Source: Coenobita brevimanus (lineage: Eukaryota > Arthropoda > Malacostraca > Decapoda > Coenobitidae). From it: 64,000 nt of DNA. Location of the stretch: assembly GCA_032717465.1 (NCBI GenBank), contig CM064671.1, positions 56,674,394 to 56,738,393 on the forward strand. The letters run 5' to 3'. The position numbers and the translations under genes are program-made. Below are positions 36,042-47,014 of this stretch, in pieces; positions within the stretch are counted from its first letter, which is position 1, and each line of letters starts with the position of its first letter. Below the pieces are notes generated by a model that saw only the letters and a list, made by a program, of their open reading frames with translations, was not told the origin of the DNA and ran no database searches.

Positions 36042-36318
36042 AATTACCTATTTTTTTCAACAGTACATTATACACATGTGATCACAAGAGCTTTTTTGTA
36101 AGGTAAATTATGTTTCCAGCCCATTAATCATTATTTTACTCTAGGTACTCCCAAACAACGAATGTATCTCCAGCTCAGGAGAGGCTTCTTATTCTTATTA
36201 GACATTGCTTTCATTAACCTCTTCATTAAGAGTGACCTTTCTTGGATAAAAGCATCTAAATATCATCAAGATGTTGTAAGGTTTAACCATTAAAATAAAC
36301 ACCTGTTTCAATCTGGAA

Positions 36319-36450
36319 TTATGACACGAAACGGTAATGGACGAGGATCTCCGTCATGAAAGTGAAGGTGGCTAAGGCATAACCCAGGAACAGTAGGTAG
36401 AAGGCGCCTTGCAGGTGGTTCAGGCTTAGCACATCCTCTCCGTTGTCATC
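36319..36450 (-). CDS. Ionotropic receptor (IR) gene, last exon: M4 segment and stop
   Basis: A TTTTGTATTCAG acceptor precedes the exon, which encodes 43 residues and a TAA stop at 36321-36319. It reads LSLNHLQGAFYLLFLGYAL and then a further hydrophobic run, ending with a short basic tail HYRFVS. The LS-L--L-G-FY pattern followed by about 20 hydrophobic residues is the pre-M4/M4 segment of ionotropic glutamate receptors and IRs. The exon begins in phase 0, matching the phase-0 end of the exon at 40542. Its position as the last exon and the very short cytoplasmic tail fit divergent IRs. IRs form ligand-gated cation channels in chemosensory dendrites of arthropods. Confidence 0.85.
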   Translation of the reverse strand, partial: DDNGEDVLSLNHLQGAFYLLFLGYALATFTFMTEILVHYRFVS

Positions 36451-37183
36451 CTGAATACAAAAGACATTGTACTTAAAGCAAAGACAGCGTGCAGCTGGTG
36501 GGTGGATAGCGAGGGGGGGGGGGGCGGCGTCTTTATGTATGGGCATTGATGTAACTTGGCAGCTCCACTGCTTGGTTATACAAAATTATGTTTATCAGCT
36601 ACATCTCTGTCCTCCGAAATGAGGATGGTGGACTGCAGGAGATGAGCAGGTTGGGGCTGTAGTTTGATTAGGGTTCAAATTACAGATACATTTGGGGCCA
36701 CAATGATAACAGCCACAGCTATCGAACCCTTTTAATATTTCCATCCGATAACGTACTAAAGAATCTGTTCTTTCTACCTTCAGAAGATTTATTTCAGCAT
36801 ATCAGATTATTTTTTTATTTCCCTAGAGCGGTTATATACAGGGTTTATTAAACCCTCCACTGCCAAAGAGTAAAATTGTCTGATGGAGCATGATTAAATA
36901 AAATATACATTAGCTGTTTGAGGTAATGAATCTTGCTTTTCCTCGGACATTTCAGCCTACTGTGTACTGTAGAACATGGAAGTCTACATTATAAACTTCA
37001 GTTATTCTTTGCCTTCTACGAGTTTTGCTCTGTTGAATAAAATTGTCAAGCTGGAGAGATAGTAAACTACATCTCCTTCAGGGATAAAGATATTAGTGTA
37101 ACAAGAATGTACGATATAAAAATTATTCATACAATTGAAAGATGAAGAGGGGAGCTGAAGAGTCACACTATCGTGACCATGAA

Positions 37184-39262
37184 ATAGGATACAAAAACCC
37201 ACACTCGCAGACAAAAAAAGATGTTTTTCAAGCAGTTTCCGTGACAGGTGTCGCCCTCTTCAGTGGATCTACAAACCAAGAGTGGTACAAATGCTGAGAA
37301 GCTGCTTATATGCAGGGTGAGGACACGTTTTCCCAACCACATCTGATGTGACCTCACCAGACTCTCCCTCTACTCTGTTGATGACCTGAGTGAGTGATTA
37401 CAAAGGACGGCAAGGACCTTGCCACTAATCCTCTCATCACTGGATCTAATTTATACATTCCTTCACTAAGGTTAAAATTATTATATCTCTCTATACATAC
37501 AGCTTCCACAATCCTACGTTTCTTATAGTTACTACATTTGTACAATATTTGGCTAGAATTCCAGTCGATTCTATGGTCGTTTTCTGAAGAGTGAACGTAC
37601 ACTGCGTTATTTATGTTGCCTATCTTATCAGCATACTTGTGTTCCTTAATGCGAGTGTCCAACAGTTTCACCAATATAAACCAAATCACAGTCTCTACAT
37701 GGAATTTTGTATATCCCTGCAGATTCTTTACTAAGGGTTTAGTCTTTACTAACATTGATCTAAAGGTGGAAGTATATCTAATTGCAATGTTTACATCCAA
37801 ATCTTGACTCACAGACTTCACCAAGCTAAGATTTGACACATACGGAACCGTGATGTATGGCTTATTTGGTTGACTTTGTGATGTTGGTGTAGGTACAAAG
37901 AAGGCTTTTCTGGCTTTATAATATGCTTGCCTTATAAACCAACTGGGATATTTTAAATCTAAAAATATTTTCATTATCTTAGCGTTTTCCGTATCCAGAT
38001 GTTGGGGACTACTAATTCTGAGTGCTCTAAGGAACATGGAAGAAATAACTGACATTTTAGTCGAACTGTGGTGATATGAATAATAATGTATATACAAATT
38101 GCACTGAGTTGGTTTCCTGTATACAGAAAAGGTTAGTGTCCTAAGTTCATCCCTGTACACAAATAGATCTAAAAATGGAAGGGAACCAATATTTTCTCAT
38201 TCAACTTTAAATTTAATTGAGGGAACCAATGCATTTAATTTTGTAAGAAAATCGTCAAAGTTAGCGTATATGTCTGGCCAAAATGAAAACACATCATCAA
38301 GATGCCTATACCTAATCAAATTTTGAGGAGATATGGTGGTAAGAAGGTTGGATTCAAAATATATCATGTATAAGTTACTAAGAATGGGAGAGAGAGGCGA
38401 GCCCATTCCCATACCAAACTTTTGCATGAAAAACTGATCACCAAAAGAAAATGCATTACTCTGCACTCACAACCTAATAAGTTGGAGAAAGAAATCATGT
38501 GGCATACCGAGATCAGTGTTACAATTAGGTACTTTTTCTTCCAAGAAACTAATTACATCTTCAATAGAGACTTTAGTAAAAAGCGAATCTACATCAAAAC
38601 TAACCAACCTGCCACTGGAGAAACTGAGAGACTTAATCTTATTAATAAAATCAGTAGAGTTTTGGACGTGGGATTTAGAGAATGTGCCAACCAATGGTGC
38701 TATTTTGTTCGCTAGAAATTTTGAAAGTTTGTAAGTGAATGAGCCACACTGTGGGATGATAGGACGGAGGGGAATCTGTGGTTTATGGGTCTTTGGTAAT
38801 CCATAAATGTAAGGTAATTTTGGATTAATTTGAATGAATTTACCTGCATCAGTGTTTGAGACATCCTTTAAAAGGCGCTTGACTTTCTTATTAAAATCTG
38901 TGAATAACCTGTTGAGAGGGGATGACAAGAGTTTCGTAAGTAATGGCATCACTCAACTGGTGGTTCATCTTTTCCACATAATCAGGTTTGTCTAAAATGA
39001 CCACAGAGTTACTTTTGTCCGCTTTTGTAATAAGAATAGAATAATTTTTCTTGAGACTTTCAAGGGCCAAACGAAAACGTCGTGGTATGGAGTCATTAGA
39101 GTTGAAATTTCCTTTGGAACTGCTAATTATTAAACCAGTAAGGTACGGAATGTCCAGCTTGCTGCTAAGGGTAGAAGAAACAAAATCAAGTACTACATCA
39201 TTTCCTGGTTTCAAGGCAAAGGACAAACCTAAATTTAACACTTGCTCCTCGACACGACTCTT
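37184..39262 (-). mobile_element. Penelope-like element (RT plus GIY-YIG), nearly intact copy
   Basis: On the minus strand one frame runs from 38952 to 37354 with only two in-frame TGA codons (38469-38467 and 38199-38197). The amino part (39241-38891) is in another frame. Motifs: ITKADKSNSVVILD, YIYGLPKTHK, FDVDSLFTKV, GMGSPLSPILSNLYM and the catalytic HLDDV of a Penelope reverse transcriptase. A C-terminal GIY-YIG-like endonuclease follows (GIYKIPC and LVYIGET in an alternative frame, then LDTRIKEHKYAD). It lies in the last IR intron in the same strand as the gene. The 3' end at 37184 is where similarity with the inverted copy stops. Coding is damaged but recognisable end to end. Confidence 0.85.
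37235..37263 (-). ncRNA. Hammerhead-ribozyme-like motif in the Penelope-like element (minus copy)
   Basis: The minus strand reads CTGAAGA, then a short GACA/TGTC hairpin, then GAAAC, which is the order of the hammerhead core (CUGANGA, stem II, GAAA). Penelope-like elements are known to carry hammerhead motifs. The closing base pair of stem II is G-G here, and stem III was not clearly found, so activity is doubtful. Confidence 0.35.
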
Positions 39263-40453
39263 CCATTCTTAGTAACTTGTACATGGAATATTCTGAATCC
39301 AACCTTCTTACCACTATATCTCCTCTAAATTTAATTTGGTATAGGTATGTTCATGACGTGTTTTCATTTTGGCCAGACATATGCGCTTACAAATTAAATG
39401 CATGGTTCCCTCAAGTAAATTTAAAGTTGAATGAGAAAATAATGGTTCCCTTCCATTTTTAGATGTATTTGTCCACAGGGACGAACTTGGGACACTTACC
39501 TTTTCTGTATACAGGAAACCAACCCAGTGCAATTTGTGTATACATTATTATTCATATAACCACAGTTCGACTAAAATGTCAGGTATTTCTTCCATGTTCC
39601 TTAGAGCACTCAGAATTAGTAGCCCCCAACATCTGGATACGGAAAACTCTAAGATATGGAAAATATTTTTAGATCTAAAATATCCCAGTTTGTTTATAAG
39701 GCATGCGTATTATAAAGCCAGAAAAGCCTTTTTTGTACCTAGACCAACATCACAAACTCAACAAAATAAGCCATACATCACAGTTCCGTATGTGTCAAAT
39801 CTTAGCTTGGTGAAGTCTGTGAGTCATGATTTGGATGTAAACATTGCATTTAGATATACTTCCACCTTTAGATCAATGTTAGTAAAGAATAAACCCATTA
39901 GTAAAGAAACTGCAGGGGTATGCAAAATTCCACGTAGAGAATGTGATTTGGTTTATATTGGTGAAACTGTTGGACACTTGCATTAAGAAACACAAATATG
40001 CTGGTAAGATAGGCAACATAAATAACGCAGTGTACGTTCACTCTTCAGAAAACGACCATAGAATCGACTGGAATTCTAGCCAAATATTGTACAAGTGTAG
40101 TAACTGTAAGAAACGTGGGACAGTGGGAGCTGTATGTATAGAGAGATGTAATAATTTTAACCATAGTGAAGGAATGTATAAATTAGATTCGATGATGAGA
40201 GAATTAGTGGCAAGGTCCTTGCCGTCCCTTGTAATCCTTCACTCAGGTCGTGAACAGAGTAGAGGGAGAGTCTGGTGAGATCACATCAGGTGTGATTGGG
40301 AAAAGTTGTCCTCACCCTGCATATAAGCAGCTTCTCAGTATTTGTATGTACCACTCTTGGTCTGTAGATCCACTGAAGAGGGCGACAGCTGTCACCGAAA
40401 CTGTTTGGAATATATCTTTTTTCGTTGTGCCAATGTGAGTTTTTGTATCCTAT
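39263..40453 (+). mobile_element. Penelope-like element, 5'-truncated inverted copy
   Basis: This plus-strand copy starts abruptly within the RT, at the sequence encoding ILSNL, exactly where the minus copy begins, giving a head-to-head pair. It reads on through SVYRKPT-like sequence, SSMFLRALRISSPQHLDTEN, LVYIGETVGH (GIY-YIG) and LVARSLPS. The RT catalytic pair is damaged: the minus copy reads HLDDV where this one reads VHDV. It ends at TTTTTGTATCCTAT (40453), the same 3' end as the partner. Its 3' end lies only about 90 bases from the IR exon at 40542-40704. Confidence 0.85.
40373..40401 (+). ncRNA. Hammerhead-ribozyme-like motif in the Penelope-like element (plus copy)
   Basis: CTGAAGA (40373-40379), a stem II with GG/CC closing pairs and a GACAG/CTGTC palindrome, and CGAAAC (to 40401) give the hammerhead core order. 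Stem II closes better here than in the minus copy. Stems I and III are not certain. Confidence 0.4.
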
Positions 40454-40541
40454 GAATATGGGAGATCTCTTGTGTGTTGGGCTCTCTACATGTTCTGGTT
40501 CGAAAGGACTATAGAAAATGGTAATAACTTGACAATCTTAC

Positions 40542-40704
40542 CTTAGAAGACAGTGATTCTGGGAACAGGCTGTCAGGCAGGGTAACTGACTTCGTTTCCT
40601 TGATTCGTTTTGCCAATACGTCCTCCATCCAGTAAGTTATTAACCCAGCATCATCCAGTTGCCGAATTAACTTGCGCATTCCGTGTAGGTGCGGTGATCC
40701 TCTT
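40542..40704 (-). CDS. IR gene exon: end of the S2 ligand lobe
   Basis: The acceptor TCTAATTACAG and donor CTAAG|GTAAGATT bound 163 bases. The first base completes an Arg codon split with the exon at 41968 (two bases there, one here). The remaining 54 codons read RGSPHLHGMRKLIRQLDDAG and LITYWMEDVL. In glutamate receptors this is the end of S2 (G-P-Y...I--L-E-G-I---W), just before the linker to M4. The Lys/Ser-rich end then leads in phase 0 to the M4 exon at 36450. The open frame continues past the donor, but the GTAAG donor and the phase fit favour splicing there. Confidence 0.85.
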
Positions 40705-40828
40705 CTGTAATTAGATTTATTCTTTTTAGTAAAATTACCATTATATGGTATTCTTCTTATCACACAGTTTTATCCTCTTATTGTTTTAAAAGTCTACCCA
40801 AGGTTGAATAAACTTCTTCGGAAAAGCT

Positions 40829-40848
40829 TTTTTTTTTTTTTTTTTTCC
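40829..40848. repeat. Poly-T tract in IR intron
   Basis: About 20 T residues. No adjoining SINE body was recognised. Confidence 0.8.
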
Positions 40849-41518
40849 AGCAACTTTTTGCCACCTTCAGACGATTTCATTCAGTTAAGAGGGATTTTTT
40901 GAAACTTTCATTACCAAATTCTCTTTCCCAAGTTGAATGCAAGTTTCTTACAGTAGCAAGGACACTATGAAATAATAGGTCATCAGACTGAAAAGGTTTA
41001 AGAACCATTTAGTACGAAGACAGCTATGGGGGTATACTTTTCTTAATTGCCATTAAGATTAGGGAAATAGTAATGGTCAGCTTTGTTCATTCCTTCTAGG
41101 AAATTTTCTCCTAGGCTAGGGAAACTGATCTACTGGTAGCTTGTACAGTAAAACTGAGCATAGAGGTTGCTTTCTGCCAACTGGGAAAATACTTTTGTAG
41201 TTACAAAAGGAATAATGAAAGGTACATTTTGGTTCTCAAATTTAAATAGTCTCCCTTATGCTGAGTAAAGTCATTTATTTTAGTGGAATCTTGCATAAAG
41301 GGTTCGATGCTTTTCATGGATAATATATTTTTAGTATCACTTGTAACAAATACTTTCAAAGCTCCTGCAATGTTAGCATCCACAGAAAGAATCACTGCTT
41401 AAATCACATTATTTTGCATGTGCTACTCAGAAGATAACTATACTGAATAATTTTATCCACTTACCTATTAGTAGTTAGTTACTGTTCAGTGAACCAGGGA
41501 AAATGTATAACTTTAGGA

Positions 41519-41785
41519 ATATTGCACTGTTAGTAGTGCACCTTACAATACGGTATGTCCTTCATGATCAGTTATTTTTCTTTTGTCATACCTACCATTA
41601 GGGTTATGTTTTTCTTGACACACTGCCCTTCCCTTGACCGGACTTCATTATATTGCGCTGTTAGTAATGCGCCTTATAATACTATATATACCATTCAAGA
41701 TCACTTTTTTTTTCTTCTTTTGTCATACTTACCATCAGGGTTATCTTTTTCTCGATACAATGCCTTACCCTCGACCGGACTTCAT
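41519..41785. repeat. Tandem duplication, about 131-bp unit, in IR intron
   Basis: Phrases ATATTGCACTGTTAGTAGTGC (41520) and ATATTGCGCTGTTAGTAATG (41651) start two similar units, each also containing CTTTTGTCATAC, CAGGGTTAT/TAGGGTTAT and GACCGGACTTCATT. Two diverged copies are present. Confidence 0.75.
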
Positions 41786-41865
41786 TTGTCACTGTTGTTT
41801 TCTTAGCTGGAAATTTGGACACTTAAAACAGAGTGTCTATATTTGGCTATAATTTTCGGCAGAAA

Positions 41866-41867
41866 AT

Positions 41868-41914
<47 letters not shown>
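41866..41914. repeat. (AC)n microsatellite near an IR splice donor
   Basis: About 24 AC units, starting about 55 bases into the intron after the exon at 41968. Confidence 0.9.
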
Positions 41915-41917
<3 letters not shown>

Positions 41918-41967
41918 CTGAATAAAGAACGGATTAGTTTTTAAAAGAAAAAAAAAACAGTTTTTAC

Positions 41968-42146
41968 CTGCATCCCCATCCAAATGATGACACAGTGGTG
42001 ATACCCTTGTTGCTGATGATAAAAGGTGTCTGGCCATGCGAGTCAGCATATCGAGCGGGGATGATATATTTCATTCGGATTTCTGATTCTATCATAGAAA
42101 ATCCTCCTTTAAGCACCTCTTTCAATCCAGCGTCAAGTGGAAACAC
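41968..42146 (-). CDS. IR gene exon: middle of the S2 ligand lobe
   Basis: Acceptor TTTCTTAAACAG and donor GATGCAG|GTAAAAAC bound 179 bases: 59 full codons plus AG, which combines with the first base of the next exon to give Arg. It reads VFPLDAGLKEVLKGGFSMIE, then RMKYIIPARYADSHGQTPFI, and ends SSFGWGC. The -VL-G-F-MI-SE pattern followed by a SFGWGCRRGSPH join corresponds to the S2 stretch in IRs that precedes the last helix of the ligand lobe. It starts in phase 0 after the exon at 43052. The single Cys near the end could pair with another S2 cysteine, as in glutamate receptors. This is inference. Confidence 0.85.
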
Positions 42147-43051
42147 CTGTTTAAGAAAGAATATTTCAAAGCATTTTAGATAGAACTTTTATTTTCAGTT
42201 ATATTGTCTGTCACTTCACACTGTTGAGGTCACTCATGATTTTCTTTTGGCTTTTGATGAATAAGAATGTGCTTTAAATATTAACACAATTTTTCATGAC
42301 TTGAAGTGCCATGTATATTATAAAATTTTAAGAGCACCTTACCATTGTGAATCTTTTATACAGGAATTATTGTATATATGTAATCTACGTGAACTCATGG
42401 TAAAAAGGATAACCAGTGGTCTGTGAAGCGTATTCATTTTTACCATTTGTAATGAATAAAACCCGTATTCTTACATGAAAAGAGACGACTGTGTTGTTTG
42501 GAACACGAGATGAGAGAAGTAACGCAGATAACTGGGTGGCAGATGAAATAGTAATACATTTGTTTTTACATCATTGAAACCTTCAAACTTCACCCTACAG
42601 CCGATGATCCACAGCAAAATTGATTTACAATGCATGTGCTAGAGACCATAACATCAATTTTCAGTAAAAAAAAAAAAAAAAAAAAAAATGCAGTTTTTGA
42701 CATGCGCATCTACATACATACTTTGTTCACTCAAAATTTTCCTCATACCTTGCATATTCTTATCCCTTCATCTTTGTTGTCCATTAAGGCCGCCTCCTAC
42801 GGTGAAACACCTCCCTATAGAGAACTTTTTTTTTTTAAATCCACTTTCCTATCCACCCCTTCTGTAACTATGCAATTAAGTACACTATCATTTAATCACA
42901 ACATTTATAAGAATTGGAAGCATGTCATGAAAAATATAATCTACTAGAAGAACAACCTGTCCAAAGATTTGTAGTTCCATCGAGGAACCTGAAATGTAAA
43001 TCTGACATGCTGTTCTTTGTCAGTCAATTTTGCCAAATATATTGAACATAC

Positions 43052-43288
43052 CTCTTTTCTTCTGTTTATTTCCATAATGACAGGATCAGTATGCCGGGAG
43101 TAATAATTCCCTGGGCCATAACGCAACATCCAAGGCTCAATTCCCCACCTCCAGTTGTTCGCCCGAACCAGGTCCTCGTGTGTCTCCAGGGGCTTAGTCC
43201 TTCCTTGGATGGTGAGGTGGGCAATGAGGGAAGACTTAAACCCCAGAGTGACAATCAGACAGAACATCAGCCACCACCCCACCAGCAT
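43052..43288 (-). CDS. IR gene exon: M3 segment and start of S2
   Basis: Acceptor GTGATAACAG and donor AAAGAG|GTATGTTC bound 237 bases, exactly 79 codons, phase 0 at both ends. It begins MLVGWWLMFCLIVTLGFKSS and continues LIAHLTIQGR, then KPLETHEDLVRANNWRWGIE. The hydrophobic run is M3. The glutamate-receptor SYTANLAAF motif is replaced by FKSSLIAHLT, a form typical of divergent arthropod IRs. KPLETHEDL is the usual start of S2. The preceding exon ends SGQ, so the join SGQ-MLVGWW mirrors the SGR-ILVGFWW pattern of IRs. A LINE tail lies just upstream in the intron. Confidence 0.9.
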
Positions 43289-43559
43289 CTGTTATCACCA
43301 AGAGACAGTAAATAGATACAGTATAATGTCAGTCATTACCCCACCAAATTTTTTAATGATAATTCATTTATGTAGCACTGTGGATTTTAATCCATTTGCG
43401 TTCACTTTTCATTGCTTAGTGGCAGAATACGAAAATATTACAGCTTTACATCCTTTCACATGCATCTAATCGTGATTAACACCATTTTCTGCCGTTAATC
43501 TCTTGTTAGAGCAAGGCGGTATTCAGCACTATATCCTTCCCATTGCTTACACCTATCAA

Positions 43560-44215
43560 CCCGACAAAAGCTTCCAAGGGAGTACCCAATAATGTTTAAT
43601 ACTATCCAGCTCAATCCTGCATCATCCTTGAACATGCTTGTGGTTTCACTTACTCGGGATTTGTCTTGGAAAGATCATACGGCATCTCTTGTAAAATCTG
43701 CTTCTAAGAGATTAGGTGTGCTGAGCCAACTCCATACCTTCTTTACCCCTGTGCAGATGTTGACACTATACACGGTTTTTTTTTTGCCCCTGTGTAGAGA
43801 ACAACTCTCATGTGTGGGGAGGCTCCCCACATACAGCTCTTCTCAATAGGGTGGAGTCAAAGGCTTTTTGTCTCATTAACTCTCCTTCTCTTACTGGCTC
43901 CCTTCAACCTCCGTCTCTTTGCCGCACTGTTGCCTCTTTATCACTTTTCTGTCGCAACTTCAATGGTCACTGCTCATCTGAACTGTCTGCTTGCATCCCT
44001 CCACATTTAAGATGGACGCATAGCGCCCGTCTAGCAACAAACTCTCATCCCTTTTCTGTCCAACTCTCTAATGCAAGAATTAACCGTTACTCCCAGTCCT
44101 TCATTTATGCAACAGGTTTGCTCTCGAACTGTCTCCCTCTGTCTCTATTTCCTACCTCCTATGACCCAGTTTTTCAAACACAATGTGTTCAGGCATCTCG
44201 AATTGAATAGATCTT
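43560..44215 (+). mobile_element. Jockey/CR1-type LINE, C-terminal fragment of a second family
   Basis: Plus-strand patches read TRDLSWKDHTASLVKSASKR, LGVLSQLHTFFTP, then in another frame LNRVESKAFCLINSPSLTGS and VQLSNARINRYSQSFI. These form the conserved C-terminal region of a large arthropod LINE group. It is related to, but distinct from, the LINE at 3925 and 56205. At least one frameshift near 43790 breaks it. It lies antisense in the second IR intron, starting about 270 bases from the exon at 43288. Confidence 0.75.
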
Positions 44216-45680
44216 AAATTTGGCTCTCTTTTGTATTGTTTTTATTTTTTCATGGAAGGAACTGTTTTGCAGGCTCCTAGTCTTTGGTTCCTTCTTCCTC
44301 ACATTAAAAAAAATTGCAGTTAGTCATAACTAGCACCGTACCTTAGTGGTAAATTATTGCTGAAAATTAATCATTCTTCTCTAGACTGGATCTTTAGACT
44401 CTGTTAATGCAGTTTAATAGTTTACATCCTTCACAGACAAAGGAATGCAATCAAGTGAACTGAGGTCAATTTCATCATAATAATGAGTCCATTACAGTCT
44501 CTGCATGCAGCAGAATCCTGTTACATCTATTCAGATTCTGTTACATCCATTTAAAGCACCTTAGTATTGCTTGTCCACTTTAGCTATATTCAGGTCCAAA
44601 CTCATGAATCAACCACTTTACTTAGAATATGTATTTTTTATTTGTGTTCCTAGGACAACACAATTATCTTCATTTAGCTTAGGGGAGATTTCCAACAGGA
44701 ATGATTAAACACAACATTCATTAACCCTTCTACAGTTACATCAATATATTTCTTTTATGTTAAACTTCTGATCATATTAATAAAAATCAAAAATTTTCTC
44801 TAGTAGTTTTTTCACATTATCTCGCTAGACACCAGGCGAGTGAGAGCAACTTGAGCTTGTCCTGTTTTGTTGGAGAATACTTTATAATTACAGACAATTA
44901 ATTCAGCAACGTGCAACTGCCCATGGTATATATACTCATAAAGTCCCTCCCACTCCCATCACAATTCCAGTTAATTATACCCATTTCTTTGTTGCCTGTG
45001 CCAATAGCTTCTCCTGGACTAATTCACTGTTGGAGAATATTTTGAAATAACCTTCATTGTTCACAAACCAATAAGCCTACAACACCCATCTTTACATAGT
45101 ATACTTTCTTGCCAGTTTCACTACCAACCATCATTCCAGCCATCCCACCTACTTCTTTGCTCACCATGCCATTTTAATGGTTTCATGGCATTCGACAAAC
45201 AAGTTTGTTGATATTGTGAAACAAGTCAGGGAGGAGTGGTCAGGATAGTCAGAGGTGAATGGCAGGGATGATTTTGGGTTATAGAGAAAGTTTGCCCAGG
45301 ACTAAAGGCACTGCATGTCCACTTGTGATGGGGGGGGGGAGGACAGTAATTTATATGGCATTTGTTAGGACCAGAAAAAAAGCATGATGCAGGATATGGA
45401 TAGCTGTATGAGGCAGGACAGCTAAGTGATATGGATAGCTGTATGCGGTAGGACAGTTATGGGTGGTGAGGCATTGTAAAAGTATCTTGTGGCATGAAGA
45501 TAACAAAAGTATGTGATAATATGTACCGGTGCAGTTTGACACAGCAGTGTTAGCCTGACATGGACGTGTCAGATTAATTAGAATTGCCACATATGGATAT
45601 GTTTAAGATGAACCAAGTGACCTTGTTCGTGCTGTAATATCACAATACGCAGAGTTTCAGTAAATGTAATAATTCCATTT
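44216..45680. other. IR intron sequence, no gene recognised
   Basis: Contains a small tandem repeat (GATATGGATAGCTGTATG twice, 45395-45445) and a G run near 45330. No other signal. Confidence 0.45.
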
Positions 45681-45683
45681 AAC

Positions 45684-47013
45684 AACTGAGGCGCCCTCCG
45701 CTGAAGTGATGCAAGTGACACCTCGGTCGAAATTTAGTTTTCACTTCCATCGAGTAGTACGATAATAGCTTTATGTGAGGTAAGTTTCCCAAAGTGATTC
45801 AGGGAAGTGGTGTGGTCATAAGGTCCATAATCCTACACAAAACCACGAATTTTTGGAGGAAATGCTGCACGACTTTACTTGCCGAACTGTAGTAAGGCAA
45901 GAGCCCGGGAGTGATGCCCAACAAATCAGCACACTAATATCATGGTGCCCGCCAGCCAATGGGAACGCAGCAGGGCCGTCAGTCATAGCTCCCGTCTTGT
46001 GTCAACTGATTTACATTTTTTTCCTTTCTTTACTGCGTGTGGTGTTCTGACCTGTACGGTTCGTTGTCTTAAGCTAGTGTTAAGAATAAAAGTAATATTA
46101 TTATGAAAGGAAAATCATAATTTCTTTAGTAACAATCAAGTTGTGTGTACGTGTCTACATAAAAGAAAAATAATATTCTGAGAAGTTCTTACGAGTGTTA
46201 CCTACCTACTTTTTTTTAAAAAGAAAATACTATTCAGTGTTGACCCCTTGTGCCAAAGGGGGTTCTACGGCTATGATTAAGTGAAGTACTCAAGAGAAAG
46301 CTTTAGTGTTAAGTTAGTGTTAAGAAAAAGTAATAATAATATTATGAAAGAAAAGCCATTATTTTTTTTTTTTTTAAGTCAAAAGCAAGTTGTGTGTACG
46401 TGGCTGCATTAAAGAAAAATATTATTTTGAAAAGCCCTTACGAGTTTCACATTACCTATTTCTTTTTAATTTAGAAGAAAATAATATTCACTGTATTATG
46501 AAGAGGAATAATTAAGTATTGGCATCAAGAACTTATTATTAAGTACAGTAATAAGACAAAGCACAATTACATTCAGTAATACTATTATCAGGGTCATTGG
46601 CTCACAATGGCTTGGGCAGGCCTTCAGTCTTCATCGGCCACTTATTCAGACAGTTTAAGACAACAGGATTATTAATAGATAAAGGATGCCATATGTTTAT
46701 CCATGCAACTCCGACAAATCTTCGTCTGTTTAGTGAGATCGTATGGAAGTACCTTTATATAAGGTACAAAAACGCCATGTGCTTTAAGGGGTCATGTATT
46801 ATCAGTTGATTAATAATAACCCGAGAAAATAGCGTATGAGAGTTGGAAATGAGGTTAGCACCACCGATTTGCTCCTTGCTTCACGTCCGCTCTAGAGGTG
46901 AAGTAAGCCAAGGGCAAGCGGGAGTGAGCCAGCCCGCCAACTTTCAAATGCTGTTTTCTCGACTTTTTATTTGTGCCACTCGCATCACTTCAGCAGGGGG
47001 CGCCTCAATTAAT
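45684..47013. mobile_element. 1.3-kb DNA transposon with roughly 32-bp inverted ends, non-autonomous
   Basis: The left end CTGAGGCGCCCTCCGCTGAA, running on into GTGATGCAAGTG, is mirrored by the right end, whose reverse complement reads TTGAGGCGCCCCCTGCTGAA and then GTGATGCGAGTG. TTAA lies just outside both ends (about 45676 and 47010), suggesting a TTAA target, as in piggyBac. No transposase frame is present. The interior holds a tandem duplication and GC-richer flanks with a CCAATGGG box near 45957. Confidence 0.6.
46070..46495. repeat. Tandem duplication, about 245-bp unit, inside the 1.3-kb transposon
   Basis: The unit starts AGTGTTAAGAATAAAAGTAA (46076) and again AGTGTTAAGAAAAAGTAATA (46316), and includes AAGCAAGTTGTGTGTACGTG-type sequence in both. 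Confidence 0.75.
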
Positions 47014-47014
47014 G

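Noticed and set aside
41201..41395. Possible extra IR exon between the two S2 exons
   Set aside because: The neighbouring exons already join in perfect phase with continuous S2 sequence, and no splice sites frame this ORF.
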